From the NCBI RefSeq assembly GCF_900109745.1, contig NZ_FOAV01000006.1:124001-188000 (forward strand): a stretch of DNA of 64,000 nt, written 5' to 3'. The stretch is from Roseateles sp. YR242. GTDB lineage: Bacteria > Pseudomonadota > Gammaproteobacteria > Burkholderiales > Burkholderiaceae_C. A program made the position numbers and the translations under genes. Positions 37,728 to 45,977 of this stretch are shown one piece after another (position 1 is the stretch's first letter; every line of letters starts with the position of its first letter). The notes under the pieces are model-generated. The model saw only the letters and a list, made by a program, of their open reading frames with translations. It had not been told where the DNA came from and searched no databases.

Positions 37728-40286
37728 GCCGGGCCGCACGGCCTCTTCCGTGCGCGGCGCGGGCAAGCGCGTGCGCGGCGCGGGCAACCCTGTGCTCGGC
37801 GCGGCAAACCCCGTGCTCGGCGCGGCCAACCAATACCGCCTGCGAACCATGCGCTCGCATCCGGCGACGGGGATCTGATCAGCCTCCTGGCTGCGCCACA
37901 TCCATGCGCCGCACCCCACACTGTTGATCACCTCCGCACCCACCTGCCGATATCGCTCCACCACCTCGGCTCGCGGATGGCCGAAGCGATTCAGATACCC
38001 GGACTGCACCACGGCGACGGCCGGCCAGGTCGCCGCTACAAAGGCGGGACTGGAGGAGGTTCGGCTGCCGTGATGCGGCACGATGAGCACATCCGTCGCC
38101 GATCCTGCCGCCCCTTCCAAAGCAAGCAGCCGTGCCTCCTGGGCCGATTCGATGTCGCCAGTGAGCAGCACGCGCTTCCCATGCGCCTCGACGCGAAGGA
38201 CGCATGAGGCGCCGTTGCGCGTCAGGTCACGCCACAGCCCGGCGGGCGGCCACAGCACATCGAAACGAACACCATCCCATACCCACTGCTGCCCACGTTC
38301 GCAGGGACGGCCCTGTGGCACGGCACCGAAGCGGTGGGTGACCGCCAGGCCCTTGAGCAAGCTGGCCGTGCCACCGGCATGGTCCTGGTCTGCATGGCTG
38401 ACCATCAGCAGGTCGATGCGCCGCTCACCCAGGCCGCGAAGCAGCGGCAGCAACACCCGGTCCCCCGCGTCCGCGTCCTGCCCCCACCCGGGGCCGGCAT
38501 CAAACACCAGCGTGTAGCGATGCGTTCGCAACACGGCTGCACCGCCCTGCCCCACATCCGGCAGCCGCAATTCGACCTCGCCCGGCGGTGGGCGAGTGAC
38601 CGCCGGCCACAACAGCGGCAGGCACAGACCCAGCCCGGCCAGCCGCAGTGCCCATCCCCAGGGAATCGTGGCGGCCAGGCCGCCCACCAGCCCCAGCCCC
38701 TGGGCCCATGCCGGCGCCCAGGGCAAATACCAGACGGCGCCGGACGCTTGCTGCAGCCACTCCAGCAGCAGATTCAGCCCGGCCACCAACCAGGCCCCTG
38801 CCGTCCACAACGGTGACCAGAAGATCCCCAGCAAAGCCAGCGGGGTGATGGCGTAAGAGACCAGCGGAATGGCCACGGCATTGGCCACCAACCCCACCAG
38901 GGACAGTTGCTGGAACAGCAAGAGCGTCAATGGTGCCAGGCCGATGGTGATGACCCATTGCGATTGCAGGCCTGCCAGCAGTGCACGCTGCCATACCGCC
39001 CTGGCCGATCGCGCAGAGGCCACATCAGCATCGAGCGCGCCCGGGCCCCGGGCCTTGGCGCGACGGGGTCCTGCGGGCGCCGATCCCGCCGTGGTCATCC
39101 CGCCGGAGGCCATCAGCAATGCCACCGCACCGAACGAGAGCCAGAAACCGGGCTGCGTGGGCGCCCAGGGGTCCACCAGCACAACGGCCAGTGCGGCCAC
39201 CGCGAGACTCATGGACCAGGGCCACTGCACCCGGCACTGCCGCAGCAACGCCAGGATCAGGAGCAGCCCGAAGGTCCGCTGCGCCGGTACGCCCCAGCCG
39301 GAGAACAAGGCATACAGCCCGGCCGCCAGGCTGCCCGCCCACAGCGCCGCATGCGGCGCGGGCCAACGCAGGCACAGGCTCGCACTTCGACGCCAGCACC
39401 AGCCCGCCACACCGCCGGCGAGCCAGGCAAACATGGTGACGTGCAGGCCGCTCACCGAGAGCAAATGCGCCACGCCCGTGTCCCGGTACAGCGCCCAGTC
39501 CGCCGGCCGCACGGCACCCTGGTCCCCCAGACTGAGCGCAGCCAGCACACCCGCGCCTCGGCGGTCGGCAACCCCCTGCTCGATGGATTCGCGAAACGCC
39601 TGCCGCCAGGCATCGATGCGCCACCCACTCCCTTGGGCAAGCCGTTGCTGCCCCCGGCTGCTGCAGGTGCCGGTGGCCGGAATGTTCTGAGAGAGCATCC
39701 ACAGGGCGCTGTCGCCCCCCTGCGGATTCATCAGGCCATGGGGCCGCCGCCATTTCACCGAGAGCGCCCAGGCGTCGCCGACACGTGGCGGCATGGGCAT
39801 GCCATAACAGGACAACAGCGCCCGCGGCGGCAGGTCTTGCGCCACGGACGGGCGCACCTGGAATTCGAAGCGCCACCCCTCGGTGCTGCCAAAACCAACG
39901 AGCCGTTGCGGCAGGGAATCCACCCGCCCTTGCACCGCCACCACCTGCCCCTCCAGTACGGCGGGCAGCAGCTCGGCCATGCGGATCTGCGCCCGATGCG
40001 CGCACCAGGCCAGTCCCAGCAATGCCACCAGCACCGCCCCAAGCGCCCAATGTCTGAGCTTCCACAGACACAGCAGCAGGATCGCCACCACGGTGACCAA
40101 CCCCATCCATTCGATGTTGGACGGAAGACGGGGCAGCCCATGGACCACCGACACGCCGATCAGCGGCGACACCAGCACAGCCGTCCAGCACCACGCAGGC
40201 GTGGCGCGACGAACGACGCCGGGGGCGGCAGCGTCAGTGGGAAGCTTTGCTTGACGGTGTTCGTGACGGTGTTCGCGAGGGATCAT
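37716..40286 (-). CDS. comEC: DNA internalisation competence protein ComEC/Rec2
   Basis: An 856-residue inner-membrane channel for single-stranded DNA during natural transformation. After two to three N-terminal helices comes an OB-fold DUF4131 region (residues about 90-200), the Competence domain with its 8-10 helices (starting GAGVLAALSLGDQGAVRPAD, and TGVAHLLSVSGLHVTMFAW), and a C-terminal metallo-beta-lactamase-like nuclease domain (VFDAGPGWGQDADAG, LMVSHADQDHAGG, VLIVPHHGSRTSSS). The last 40 residues are a non-family tail of four 7-residue repeats. No other competence genes lie in the window. Confidence 0.93.
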   Translation of the reverse strand: MIPREHRHEHRQAKLPTDAAAPGVVRRATPAWCWTAVLVSPLIGVSVVHGLPRLPSNIEWMGLVTVVAILLLCLWKLRHWALGAVLVALLGLAWCAHRAQIRMAELLPAVLEGQVVAVQGRVDSLPQRLVGFGSTEGWRFEFQVRPSVAQDLPPRALLSCYGMPMPPRVGDAWALSVKWRRPHGLMNPQGGDSALWMLSQNIPATGTCSSRGQQRLAQGSGWRIDAWRQAFRESIEQGVADRRGAGVLAALSLGDQGAVRPADWALYRDTGVAHLLSVSGLHVTMFAWLAGGVAGWCWRRSASLCLRWPAPHAALWAGSLAAGLYALFSGWGVPAQRTFGLLLILALLRQCRVQWPWSMSLAVAALAVVLVDPWAPTQPGFWLSFGAVALLMASGGMTTAGSAPAGPRRAKARGPGALDADVASARSARAVWQRALLAGLQSQWVITIGLAPLTLLLFQQLSLVGLVANAVAIPLVSYAITPLALLGIFWSPLWTAGAWLVAGLNLLLEWLQQASGAVWYLPWAPAWAQGLGLVGGLAATIPWGWALRLAGLGLCLPLLWPAVTRPPPGEVELRLPDVGQGGAAVLRTHRYTLVFDAGPGWGQDADAGDRVLLPLLRGLGERRIDLLMVSHADQDHAGGTASLLKGLAVTHRFGAVPQGRPCERGQQWVWDGVRFDVLWPPAGLWRDLTRNGASCVLRVEAHGKRVLLTGDIESAQEARLLALEGAAGSATDVLIVPHHGSRTSSSPAFVAATWPAVAVVQSGYLNRFGHPRAEVVERYRQVGAEVINSVGCGAWMWRSQEADQIPVAGCERMVRRRYWLAAPSTGFAAPSTGLPAPRTRLPAPRTEEAVRPGSGS
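37749..37832. repeat. Four 21-bp tandem repeats in the comEC tail
   Basis: Units at 37749-37769, 37770-37790, 37791-37811 and 37812-37832, consensus GTGCkCGGCGCGGgCAAnCnn. On the minus strand each encodes seven residues of the type LPAPRTR or AAPSTGF, extending ComEC beyond its last domain. Confidence 0.8.
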
Positions 40287-40515
40287 GCAGGCCCAGATGA
40301 CAGCGGCGGACGGGGTGACACAGGCCCTGCATGGTGGGACCGGTCCAAGACACAGGCTTGCGGATGATCAAGCGAATGGACGAGTTCCCGACAGAGAGGG
40401 GTTGCGCGCCGCATCCCCCAGGAGAGGGCACGAAGGGTGCGGCGAGTTCTCACCAACAGGAGCGCGAGTTGCTCTTCACCATCAGCTTCATTCACCTTCC
40501 CCATCACCCCGCCTC

Positions 40516-41277
40516 ATGCCCGACCTCCGCATTGGCACCGCCGCCTGGAGCATCCCTCGCGCCGTGACCCAGGCGTTCCCTGGTGACGGCAGCCATCTGC
40601 AGCGATATGCGCGCGTGCTGAACTGTGCAGAGATCAACACCTCGTTCTACCGGCCTCACCAGCCGCAGACCTATGCACGCTGGGCCGATGCCACGCCCAA
40701 CGGCTTCCGGTTTTCGGTCAAACTTCCTCGCACGGTGACGCACGACGCCGCCCTGCGCGGGACTCGGGAAGCACTGGTGAAATTCCTGGATGAAGTGGCT
40801 GCCCTGGGTGACCGGCTGTCGGTCCTGCTCATCCAACTGCCGCCCTCCCTGGCCTTCGAGGCACGCGCTGCCTCCGCCTTCTTCCGATTGCTGGCGCGCC
40901 TGACCGATACCCCGGCCGTCTGCGAGCCGCGCCATGCCAGTTGGTTCACCCCGCAGGCCGACCGCCTGATGAATGCCGCCCGGATCGGACGCGTGGCGGT
41001 TGATCCCGCGCGCCACCCCGATGCCGCACTCCCCGGCGGCTGGCTCGGCTCGGACAGTGACGGCAGCCACGCCATCCTGTACAGACGGTGGCACGGTTCC
41101 CCGCGCATGTATTGGTCGGCCTACGACGCCGACTGGCTCCAATCCCGGGCGGACGAACTTCTGCGCTGGAGCGAACAGGCGGCCCAATGGTGCATCTTTG
41201 ACAACACCGCCTCAGGCGCTGCGGCGGACAACGCGCTGGACTTTCTGTCCCTCACCGGCGGTGTTCATTCTTCCTGA
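40516..41277 (+). CDS. DUF72 domain-containing protein
   Basis: A 253-residue soluble protein of the DUF72 (YecE-like) family with a TIM-barrel fold. It opens LRIGTAAWSIPRAVTQAFP, followed by LNCAEINTSFYRPHQPQTYARWA and FRFSVKLPRTVTH, then QLPPSLAFEA and ending in WCIFDNTASGAAADNALDF. Function is unknown in all bacteria. I start at the ATG at 40516, because the 77 upstream codons lack family resemblance. Its 3' end overlaps the 3' end of the opposite-strand small membrane gene by 26 bases. The 229-base gap between it and comEC holds no other gene I can support. Confidence 0.88.
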   Translation: MPDLRIGTAAWSIPRAVTQAFPGDGSHLQRYARVLNCAEINTSFYRPHQPQTYARWADATPNGFRFSVKLPRTVTHDAALRGTREALVKFLDEVAALGDRLSVLLIQLPPSLAFEARAASAFFRLLARLTDTPAVCEPRHASWFTPQADRLMNAARIGRVAVDPARHPDAALPGGWLGSDSDGSHAILYRRWHGSPRMYWSAYDADWLQSRADELLRWSEQAAQWCIFDNTASGAAADNALDFLSLTGGVHSS

Positions 41278-41491
41278 CGCCTCGCAGGTTCATCACGAAC
41301 AGCCCCACCTGCAACAGGATCAGCGCATAAGCACCGGTATGCCAGCCCCACAGGACCCACAGCAGGTTGCTGGCCAGGAAGATCCAGAATCCCCAGACGC
41401 GCTTGCGCGCGCTGCGCGCCGCGACCAGCCAGGCCGCCAGCAGCGTCACCAGCATGGCCGGCCACTGCACCGCATTGAGCACGTCATCCAT
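41252..41491 (-). CDS. Small three-helix membrane protein, last gene of the five-gene cluster
   Basis: A 79-residue hydrophobic protein with three predicted helices (AMLVTLLAAWLVAA, VWGFWIFLASNLLWVLWGW, AYALILLQVGLFVMNLRG) and a basic end. The Trp-rich middle helix is distinctive, but I know no function. The start ATG shares one base with the stop of the glycosyltransferase (TGATG), so translation is coupled. A larger start upstream would lie wholly inside the previous gene. It could be a membrane partner or flippase-like helper of the pathway. Confidence 0.72.
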   Translation of the reverse strand: MDDVLNAVQWPAMLVTLLAAWLVAARSARKRVWGFWIFLASNLLWVLWGWHTGAYALILLQVGLFVMNLRGVRKNEHRR

Positions 41492-42198
41492 CAGAGCCCG
41501 TGCCCATTCGGCACTACCGCCATCGCGGCAGTGGCACATCGAGAGAGTTGGTCGAGGTAGCTGGCAAAACCGCCCACCACGCGGCCCACACGGCGGGCGC
41601 TGGTCGAGACCCGGACTGCATTGGTGCGCGCCACACGGCCGCCCAGCGCTGCCAGCCGCTGCACGAGATCCGCATCCTCATGACAGGCCAGCGGCGCAAA
41701 ACCACCCGCCCGCAAATAAGCGTCCGAGGAGATGCCCAGGCTGGCGCCGTGGACATGCGCATGACCGTCCTCGTCCGCATACAGCGCCTCGTAATGCTGC
41801 CGTCCCCCGGCGCTGAAATCCTGCCAGTCGTCCACCGTGACCACGCCGCACACGGCGTCGGCCGACCGCCCCCGCCAGAAGGCGGCCTGATGAAACAGCC
41901 AGCATGGCGCCACGGTGGAATCCGCATCCGTGAATGACAGCCAGGTCACCCCACGCTCGATCATGAGACGCGCGCCGGCCGCGCGGGACATGCCGACATT
42001 GCGGCAATCCACAGCGAGGGTTTGCACGCCGTGCAGGGCGGCGATCTCGGCGGTGCGGTCGCTGCAGCTGTCCAGCACGACCAGGACCTGCACCTGCTCG
42101 CCCGCCAGCCCGGGATGTGCAATCGCCGCCGCCAGTGCCTCCAGGCAACGGCCGATCAGGGCCTCTTCATCATGCGCAGGCACCACCACGCCCATCAT
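41491..42198 (-). CDS. Glycosyltransferase, family 2
   Basis: A 235-residue GT-A fold enzyme without membrane helices. The nucleotide-sugar site is clear: VVVPAHDEEALIGRCLEAL at the start, VLVVLDSCSDRTAEIA, and a DxD motif in SFTDADSTVAPCWLFHQ (Asp near residue 92). The later CHEDADLVQRLAALGG carries the catalytic-base ED pair. Donor and acceptor are unknown. It overlaps the methyltransferase upstream by 4 bases and the small membrane gene downstream by 1, so it belongs to the coupled cluster. Confidence 0.88.
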   Translation of the reverse strand: MMGVVVPAHDEEALIGRCLEALAAAIAHPGLAGEQVQVLVVLDSCSDRTAEIAALHGVQTLAVDCRNVGMSRAAGARLMIERGVTWLSFTDADSTVAPCWLFHQAAFWRGRSADAVCGVVTVDDWQDFSAGGRQHYEALYADEDGHAHVHGASLGISSDAYLRAGGFAPLACHEDADLVQRLAALGGRVARTNAVRVSTSARRVGRVVGGFASYLDQLSRCATAAMAVVPNGHGL

Positions 42199-42896
42199 CG
42201 TCGGCTCCCTTCGGCTCGGTTCGGCAGTGATGGCGACAGCACAGCCGCGGGGGACGACGACCGCATCGACCAGACGTCAATCAAGAAATCCGCCTCCCGA
42301 TGCGCGCGCACGGCTGCCATCTCCGGCGATGAATGGAAGACCTCTCGCAGGCAGCCATGGGCCTCGCTTCCCTGGATCACGAAGTCGTCCGCCTGGCCCC
42401 GCCAGTGGCATGCCAGCACGCTACCGCCCGGCGTCAGGGAGGCCAGGCACTGTTGTGCCACTGCGGTGCACGCCTGGGCATCCAGGTAATAGAGAAACTC
42501 GCTGAGCACGATCAGATCGAAGTGCTCTTCCGGCCAGTGCTGCGGCACCGTCAGTTGGCGCCACTGCACGCCTTGCCGGGCGCCAACCTGTTCAACGGCC
42601 CTGTGCAAGGCACCCGCGCTGGCGTCGGCACACACCAGTTCGCTGCAACGGGCCGCCAGCAACTCACTCAGGGCGCCATTGGCGCAGCCGGGCTCGAACC
42701 CCCGCCCATACCGCAGGTCCGGCAGGCAGGCCATGGTGATGGCGCGCTTGCGGGCCTCGTACGCGCTGGTGCGGTACCGCCACGGGTCCGGCTCCTCAAA
42801 CAGCCGGTCCATGTGATGGATCAGCGAATTCGCTGCGTCGGGCAAGGGCTGTGCGGGCTGCTGCCCCCACGGACGATCTGTTCTCTGGGTGTTCAC
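42195..42896 (-). CDS. Class I SAM-dependent methyltransferase, NodS-like
   Basis: A 233-residue methyltransferase. The SAM-binding motif I is GRGFEPGCANGALSELLAAR (glycine-rich loop, about residues 63-82), motif II LVCADASAGALHRA, and motif IV FDLIVLSEFLYYL. The pattern is that of the NodS group, whose founder N-methylates a deacetylated amino sugar of Nod factors. The N-terminal segment SLIHHMDRLFEEPDPWRYRT is also typical of that group. It overlaps both neighbours by 4 bases. An amino-sugar or amine substrate produced by the adjacent deacetylase is a reasonable inference. Confidence 0.85.
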   Translation of the reverse strand: MNTQRTDRPWGQQPAQPLPDAANSLIHHMDRLFEEPDPWRYRTSAYEARKRAITMACLPDLRYGRGFEPGCANGALSELLAARCSELVCADASAGALHRAVEQVGARQGVQWRQLTVPQHWPEEHFDLIVLSEFLYYLDAQACTAVAQQCLASLTPGGSVLACHWRGQADDFVIQGSEAHGCLREVFHSSPEMAAVRAHREADFLIDVWSMRSSSPAAVLSPSLPNRAEGSRR

Positions 42897-43687
42897 GATG
42901 CCCCTCCATGGAAGAAGAATTCGGAAGGACGCATCAGCCGTTCGAGCGTGGCGGCGGTCAGCACTGGAGGATGCTGACCATCCGGGTCAATCTGGCTGCG
43001 GTGGGCCTGGATGGCCGCTCGCTTGCGCGTCCAGGCCTCTTCCTGCAATGGCAGGCGGTGCAAGGCGTGCCAGGGCACCTGCGCGTCGCCCGGGGTGGCC
43101 CAGTGCCACATCCATACCGGCATCTCCCAAAGCTTGCAACCGATGCCGCGTGCCACGGCGGCGCAGGCGCGACCGCAGGCCTCATGGTCAGGATGGCCAT
43201 CCAGCCGCCAGGTCGTGACCACCACATCGGCCGGTTGAAGGAGCCCCATCAGTCGCTGCACCAGAGCAGCTTCCCGATCCAACAGCCCTCCGTCCGGCAG
43301 CCGCAGCACGCGCAACTCGGCACCGGGGCCCAGCGCCGCCAACCCGCGCGCACGCTCGCAGCCTCGCCGTTCAATCAAGCCATCCGGTGTCCAGCGGGAG
43401 GACGCCGGATGGCTGGCTTCACCGTCCGTCACGCCGACCACCAGCACGGGTGTGGCCCCGCCCTGCCGCCGCAAGGCCATGGACAGCAAGCCGCCGCAGC
43501 CCAGCACTTCATCGTCAGGATGCGGCGCCACCACCACCAGGCGACGGTGCGCGGGCAGCAAGGTGTCGAGATCCGTGACCTGCAGCGCTTGCAGCGTGGG
43601 GGCCATTTGCCAGGTGGATTCCAGGGTACCCGCACCCTCGATCTGGCGGTCTCGTGCCCGGGCGGCGTCGCCCATCACAGCCGCCAT
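42893..43687 (-). CDS. PIG-L family N-deacetylase
   Basis: A 264-residue zinc-dependent LmbE/PIG-L deacetylase. The metal motif VVVAPHPDDEVLGCGG (about residues 50-65) and the second ligand motif LDGHPDHEACGRA are intact. Known relatives remove acetyl from GlcNAc-containing molecules (mycothiol, bacillithiol and GPI precursors). The gene starts inside the 3' end of the acyl-CoA-dehydrogenase-like gene (13-base overlap) and overlaps the methyltransferase by 4. This gives the order oxidase-like, deacetylase, methyltransferase, glycosyltransferase. Confidence 0.9.
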   Translation of the reverse strand: MAAVMGDAARARDRQIEGAGTLESTWQMAPTLQALQVTDLDTLLPAHRRLVVVAPHPDDEVLGCGGLLSMALRRQGGATPVLVVGVTDGEASHPASSRWTPDGLIERRGCERARGLAALGPGAELRVLRLPDGGLLDREAALVQRLMGLLQPADVVVTTWRLDGHPDHEACGRACAAVARGIGCKLWEMPVWMWHWATPGDAQVPWHALHRLPLQEEAWTRKRAAIQAHRSQIDPDGQHPPVLTAATLERLMRPSEFFFHGGAS

Positions 43688-44763
43688 GGCGGACCTCCAC
43701 CAGCATCCGCAGCGCTCGCGGATGCCAGCGTGCCCAGCATGGCCAGATCACGGTCTCCATGGCTTTGGCGCAGGAACACGGGAAGGTCAGCCATCAGTCG
43801 CGCCAGGCCGGGATGGCGGCAAAAAGGTCCTGGCCCGAGCGCGCGTGTCACCGCACGCAGCACCTGCTGGGCGACTTCATCGGTGGCGGTGCGCACCCGC
43901 AACGCCCAGGTGCGTGCATCGGCCTGCGGATGCTGATCGATCCAGGCGGCGGCCTCGCGCAGCGTGGCCGCATTGGCGCTGAGCAGGCCGTCCACCTGCC
44001 CCAGGGCCACCTGCAGGTGCCACCCCTCCCCCTGCCGGATGCTGGTGGCGACCCGCAAGGCCTCGGTCAGGGTTTCCAGGGCGCCATGCCAGCAGGCGGC
44101 AATGCCAGCGCCGCCGTGCCAGAACCCGGCGCGGTCGAGGTAGGCGCCACAGCCGCCCACCAGACGGGCCGGCACCTGTTCGAAGATCACTTCCGCCGTG
44201 CCCGTTCCGGCCATGCCGACCGCCGCCCAGGCGCTGTCGTCGAACCGGACACCCGGCTGGCGCATATCGACGTCAGCCAGCCACGGCCCGGCACTGTCCG
44301 GCATCCAGACAGTCAGGAGCCCGCGCTGGACTTCGGTCGCGCCGGAGCACCAGGGCTTGCGGCCGTTCAGCATCACCTGGCCGCTGACGTCCTCTGTCGC
44401 CACCACACGGATGTCGGCGGCCTCGGCTGCCCAGACGCCATAAGACGGACTGGCGAACAAACCGACACCGGCGCCAGGGTCCAGCGCCGCCAGGATGGCC
44501 AGCGCATCGGTATGTGCCTCGTAGAGCTTGGCCAGCGCCAGGTCATCGCCAGCCACCCGGGCCAGCATCTGCCAGCGCTGCAAGGTGCGGCCCCCGCCAG
44601 GCTGGGGCAACGCATCCAGGCCCTCGCCAATCAGTCGCCGCAGTCGGACCCCAGGCGCCTGACCCAGCGTTTCCTGCAGCAATTCACCGAGCTGCCGCAT
44701 CAGCTGGGCATCGCTGTCCAGGGGGACATCGGTGGCGGAGAGCGGGAAATCAAGCAGTTGCAT
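43675..44763 (-). CDS. Acyl-CoA dehydrogenase-like flavoprotein
   Basis: A 362-residue protein with the acyl-CoA dehydrogenase fold. The middle beta domain is recognisable (LNGRKPWCSGATEVQRGLLT, then MAGTGTAEVIFEQVPA), and the C-terminal helical part ends in FLRQSHGDRDLAMLG. I do not see the usual catalytic Glu context of fatty-acid dehydrogenases, and the N-terminal domain is short, so it may be a related flavin oxidase or monooxygenase rather than a beta-oxidation enzyme. It is first in the five-gene operon; a RidA gene is divergent from it across a 101-base gap. Confidence 0.78.
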   Translation of the reverse strand: MQLLDFPLSATDVPLDSDAQLMRQLGELLQETLGQAPGVRLRRLIGEGLDALPQPGGGRTLQRWQMLARVAGDDLALAKLYEAHTDALAILAALDPGAGVGLFASPSYGVWAAEAADIRVVATEDVSGQVMLNGRKPWCSGATEVQRGLLTVWMPDSAGPWLADVDMRQPGVRFDDSAWAAVGMAGTGTAEVIFEQVPARLVGGCGAYLDRAGFWHGGAGIAACWHGALETLTEALRVATSIRQGEGWHLQVALGQVDGLLSANAATLREAAAWIDQHPQADARTWALRVRTATDEVAQQVLRAVTRALGPGPFCRHPGLARLMADLPVFLRQSHGDRDLAMLGTLASASAADAGGGPPWRL

Positions 44764-44864
44764 GACCGGTTTTGGCAATCCTCGTGCCGCACCGGCCCGC
44801 CCAAACCCGGGGGCAGCCCGGGTGTAGCATTCGTCCCGTTCAGGACCACCCTCGTTCCATCGCT

Positions 44865-45347
44865 ATGAGCAGCTCTGCCTCCCCCTCCGCCGTCCACGAC
44901 CGCCTGCAGCAGTTGGGCATCACCCTGCCGCCCGTCGCGGTGCCGGCCGCCGCCTATGTGCCGTTCGTGCGCACCGGGAACCTGGTGTTCCTGTCCGGCC
45001 ATATCGCCAAGAAGGACGGCAAGACCTGGGTGGGCCAACTGGGCAAGGACACCGATACCGCCACCGGCAAGGCCGCCGCACGTGCCATTGCCATCGACCT
45101 GATGGGCACGCTGCAAGCTGCGGTGGGTGACCTGGGCAAGGTCACCCGCATCGTGAAGTTGATGAGCCTGGTCAACAGCACGGCGGATTTCACCGAGCAG
45201 CATCTGGTGACCAATGGCGCCTCCGAGCTGTTCGTTGACGTCTTCGGGCCGCAAATCGGCGCCCATGCACGCAGCGCCTTCGGCGTGGCGCAGATTCCCA
45301 CCGGGGCCTGCGTGGAGATTGAACTGATCGCCGAGATCCAGGACTGA
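44865..45347 (+). CDS. RidA family protein (YjgF-type)
   Basis: A 160-residue member of the RidA superfamily, which hydrolyses reactive enamine/imine intermediates. The family core is FVRTGNLVFLSGHIAKKDGK, TGKAAARAIAIDLMGTLQAA and FGVAQIPTGACVEIELIAEI. It has an N-terminal extension and belongs to the longer subgroup rather than to the archetypal 128-residue RidA; the usual catalytic Arg in the last block is replaced by Ala-Cys, so deaminase activity is doubtful. I start at the ATG at 44865. Its stop overlaps the dsbB start by one base. Confidence 0.85.
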   Translation: MSSSASPSAVHDRLQQLGITLPPVAVPAAAYVPFVRTGNLVFLSGHIAKKDGKTWVGQLGKDTDTATGKAAARAIAIDLMGTLQAAVGDLGKVTRIVKLMSLVNSTADFTEQHLVTNGASELFVDVFGPQIGAHARSAFGVAQIPTGACVEIELIAEIQD

Positions 45348-45847
45348 TGCGTATGCTGCTCACTCCTGCGCGGGTGCTCGCTGCCACGGCGGTGGCATCC
45401 ATCGCCGCCCTGGCGGGTGCCCTCATCGCCCAATACCAGTTCGACATCAAACCCTGCCCCTGGTGCGTGATGCAGCGCGGCCTCTACATCCTGATCGCCG
45501 TGGTCAGCGTGCTGGGCTGGTGCGTGCAGCGCGTCAAGGCGGGCCGCGTGGTAGCCCTGCTGCTGGTGGCGGCGCTGGGCATTGCGGGGCTGGTGGCGGC
45601 CGGCTATCAGCACGAAGTGGCCGCCAAGCTCGCCAGTTGCGACATGACCTTCGCGGACAAGGTGCTCTCCGCTCTCGACCTGGAAGCGCGCTGGCCTACG
45701 GTGTTCATGGCCACGGCCTCCTGCAGCGAAGCCGCGACCTACAAGCTGCTTGGCCTGTCCTATGACATCTGGAGCGGCCTGCTCTTCACGATGATCGCGT
45801 TGGGCTCGCTGCTGACACTCAAACGCCGGACTCGTGGGCCGTACTGA
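45347..45847 (+). CDS. dsbB: Disulfide bond formation protein B
   Basis: A 166-residue inner-membrane protein with four helices that passes electrons from DsbA to quinone. The first redox pair is in KPCPWCVMQRG (Cys37/Cys40), the second pair in the large loop (LASCDM and TASCSEAA). Also present are the Q-R quinone-site residues following CVMQ. It is translationally coupled to the RidA gene (TGATG) and followed by a terminator. Confidence 0.95.
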   Translation: MRMLLTPARVLAATAVASIAALAGALIAQYQFDIKPCPWCVMQRGLYILIAVVSVLGWCVQRVKAGRVVALLLVAALGIAGLVAAGYQHEVAAKLASCDMTFADKVLSALDLEARWPTVFMATASCSEAATYKLLGLSYDIWSGLLFTMIALGSLLTLKRRTRGPY

Positions 45848-45876
45848 GCGCGCACACTGACACGCCCACCCATGCC

Positions 45877-45905
45877 ATGGGGCCCTCCACGGGCCCCATT
45901 TTCAT
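45877..45905 (+). terminator. Terminator after dsbB
   Basis: A perfect 9-bp stem ATGGGGCCC (45877-45885) and GGGCCCCAT (45891-45899) with loop TCCAC, followed by TTTTCAT. Two degenerate copies of the same approximately 27-base unit follow to about 45965. Confidence 0.75.
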
Positions 45906-45965
45906 CGCGCCCTCCACGGCCCCCCCTTGTCCTCGCGCCCTTCACGGGCCCCTTTTTCATGGCGC
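45877..45965. repeat. Three hairpin-bearing repeats of about 27 bp between dsbB and the LysE gene
   Basis: Each unit contains a version of GCCCTCCACGGGCCCC followed by a T-rich stretch and CATCGC or similar. The first forms the best hairpin and serves as the dsbB terminator; the others lie between the two convergent genes. Confidence 0.65.
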
Positions 45966-45977
45966 GCTGCCAACGCC

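Noticed and set aside
40285-40515. N-terminal extension of the DUF72 gene by 77 codons
   Set aside because: The segment is divergent-promoter sequence beside comEC and has no family similarity; the conserved start LRIGTAAW begins right after the ATG at 40516.
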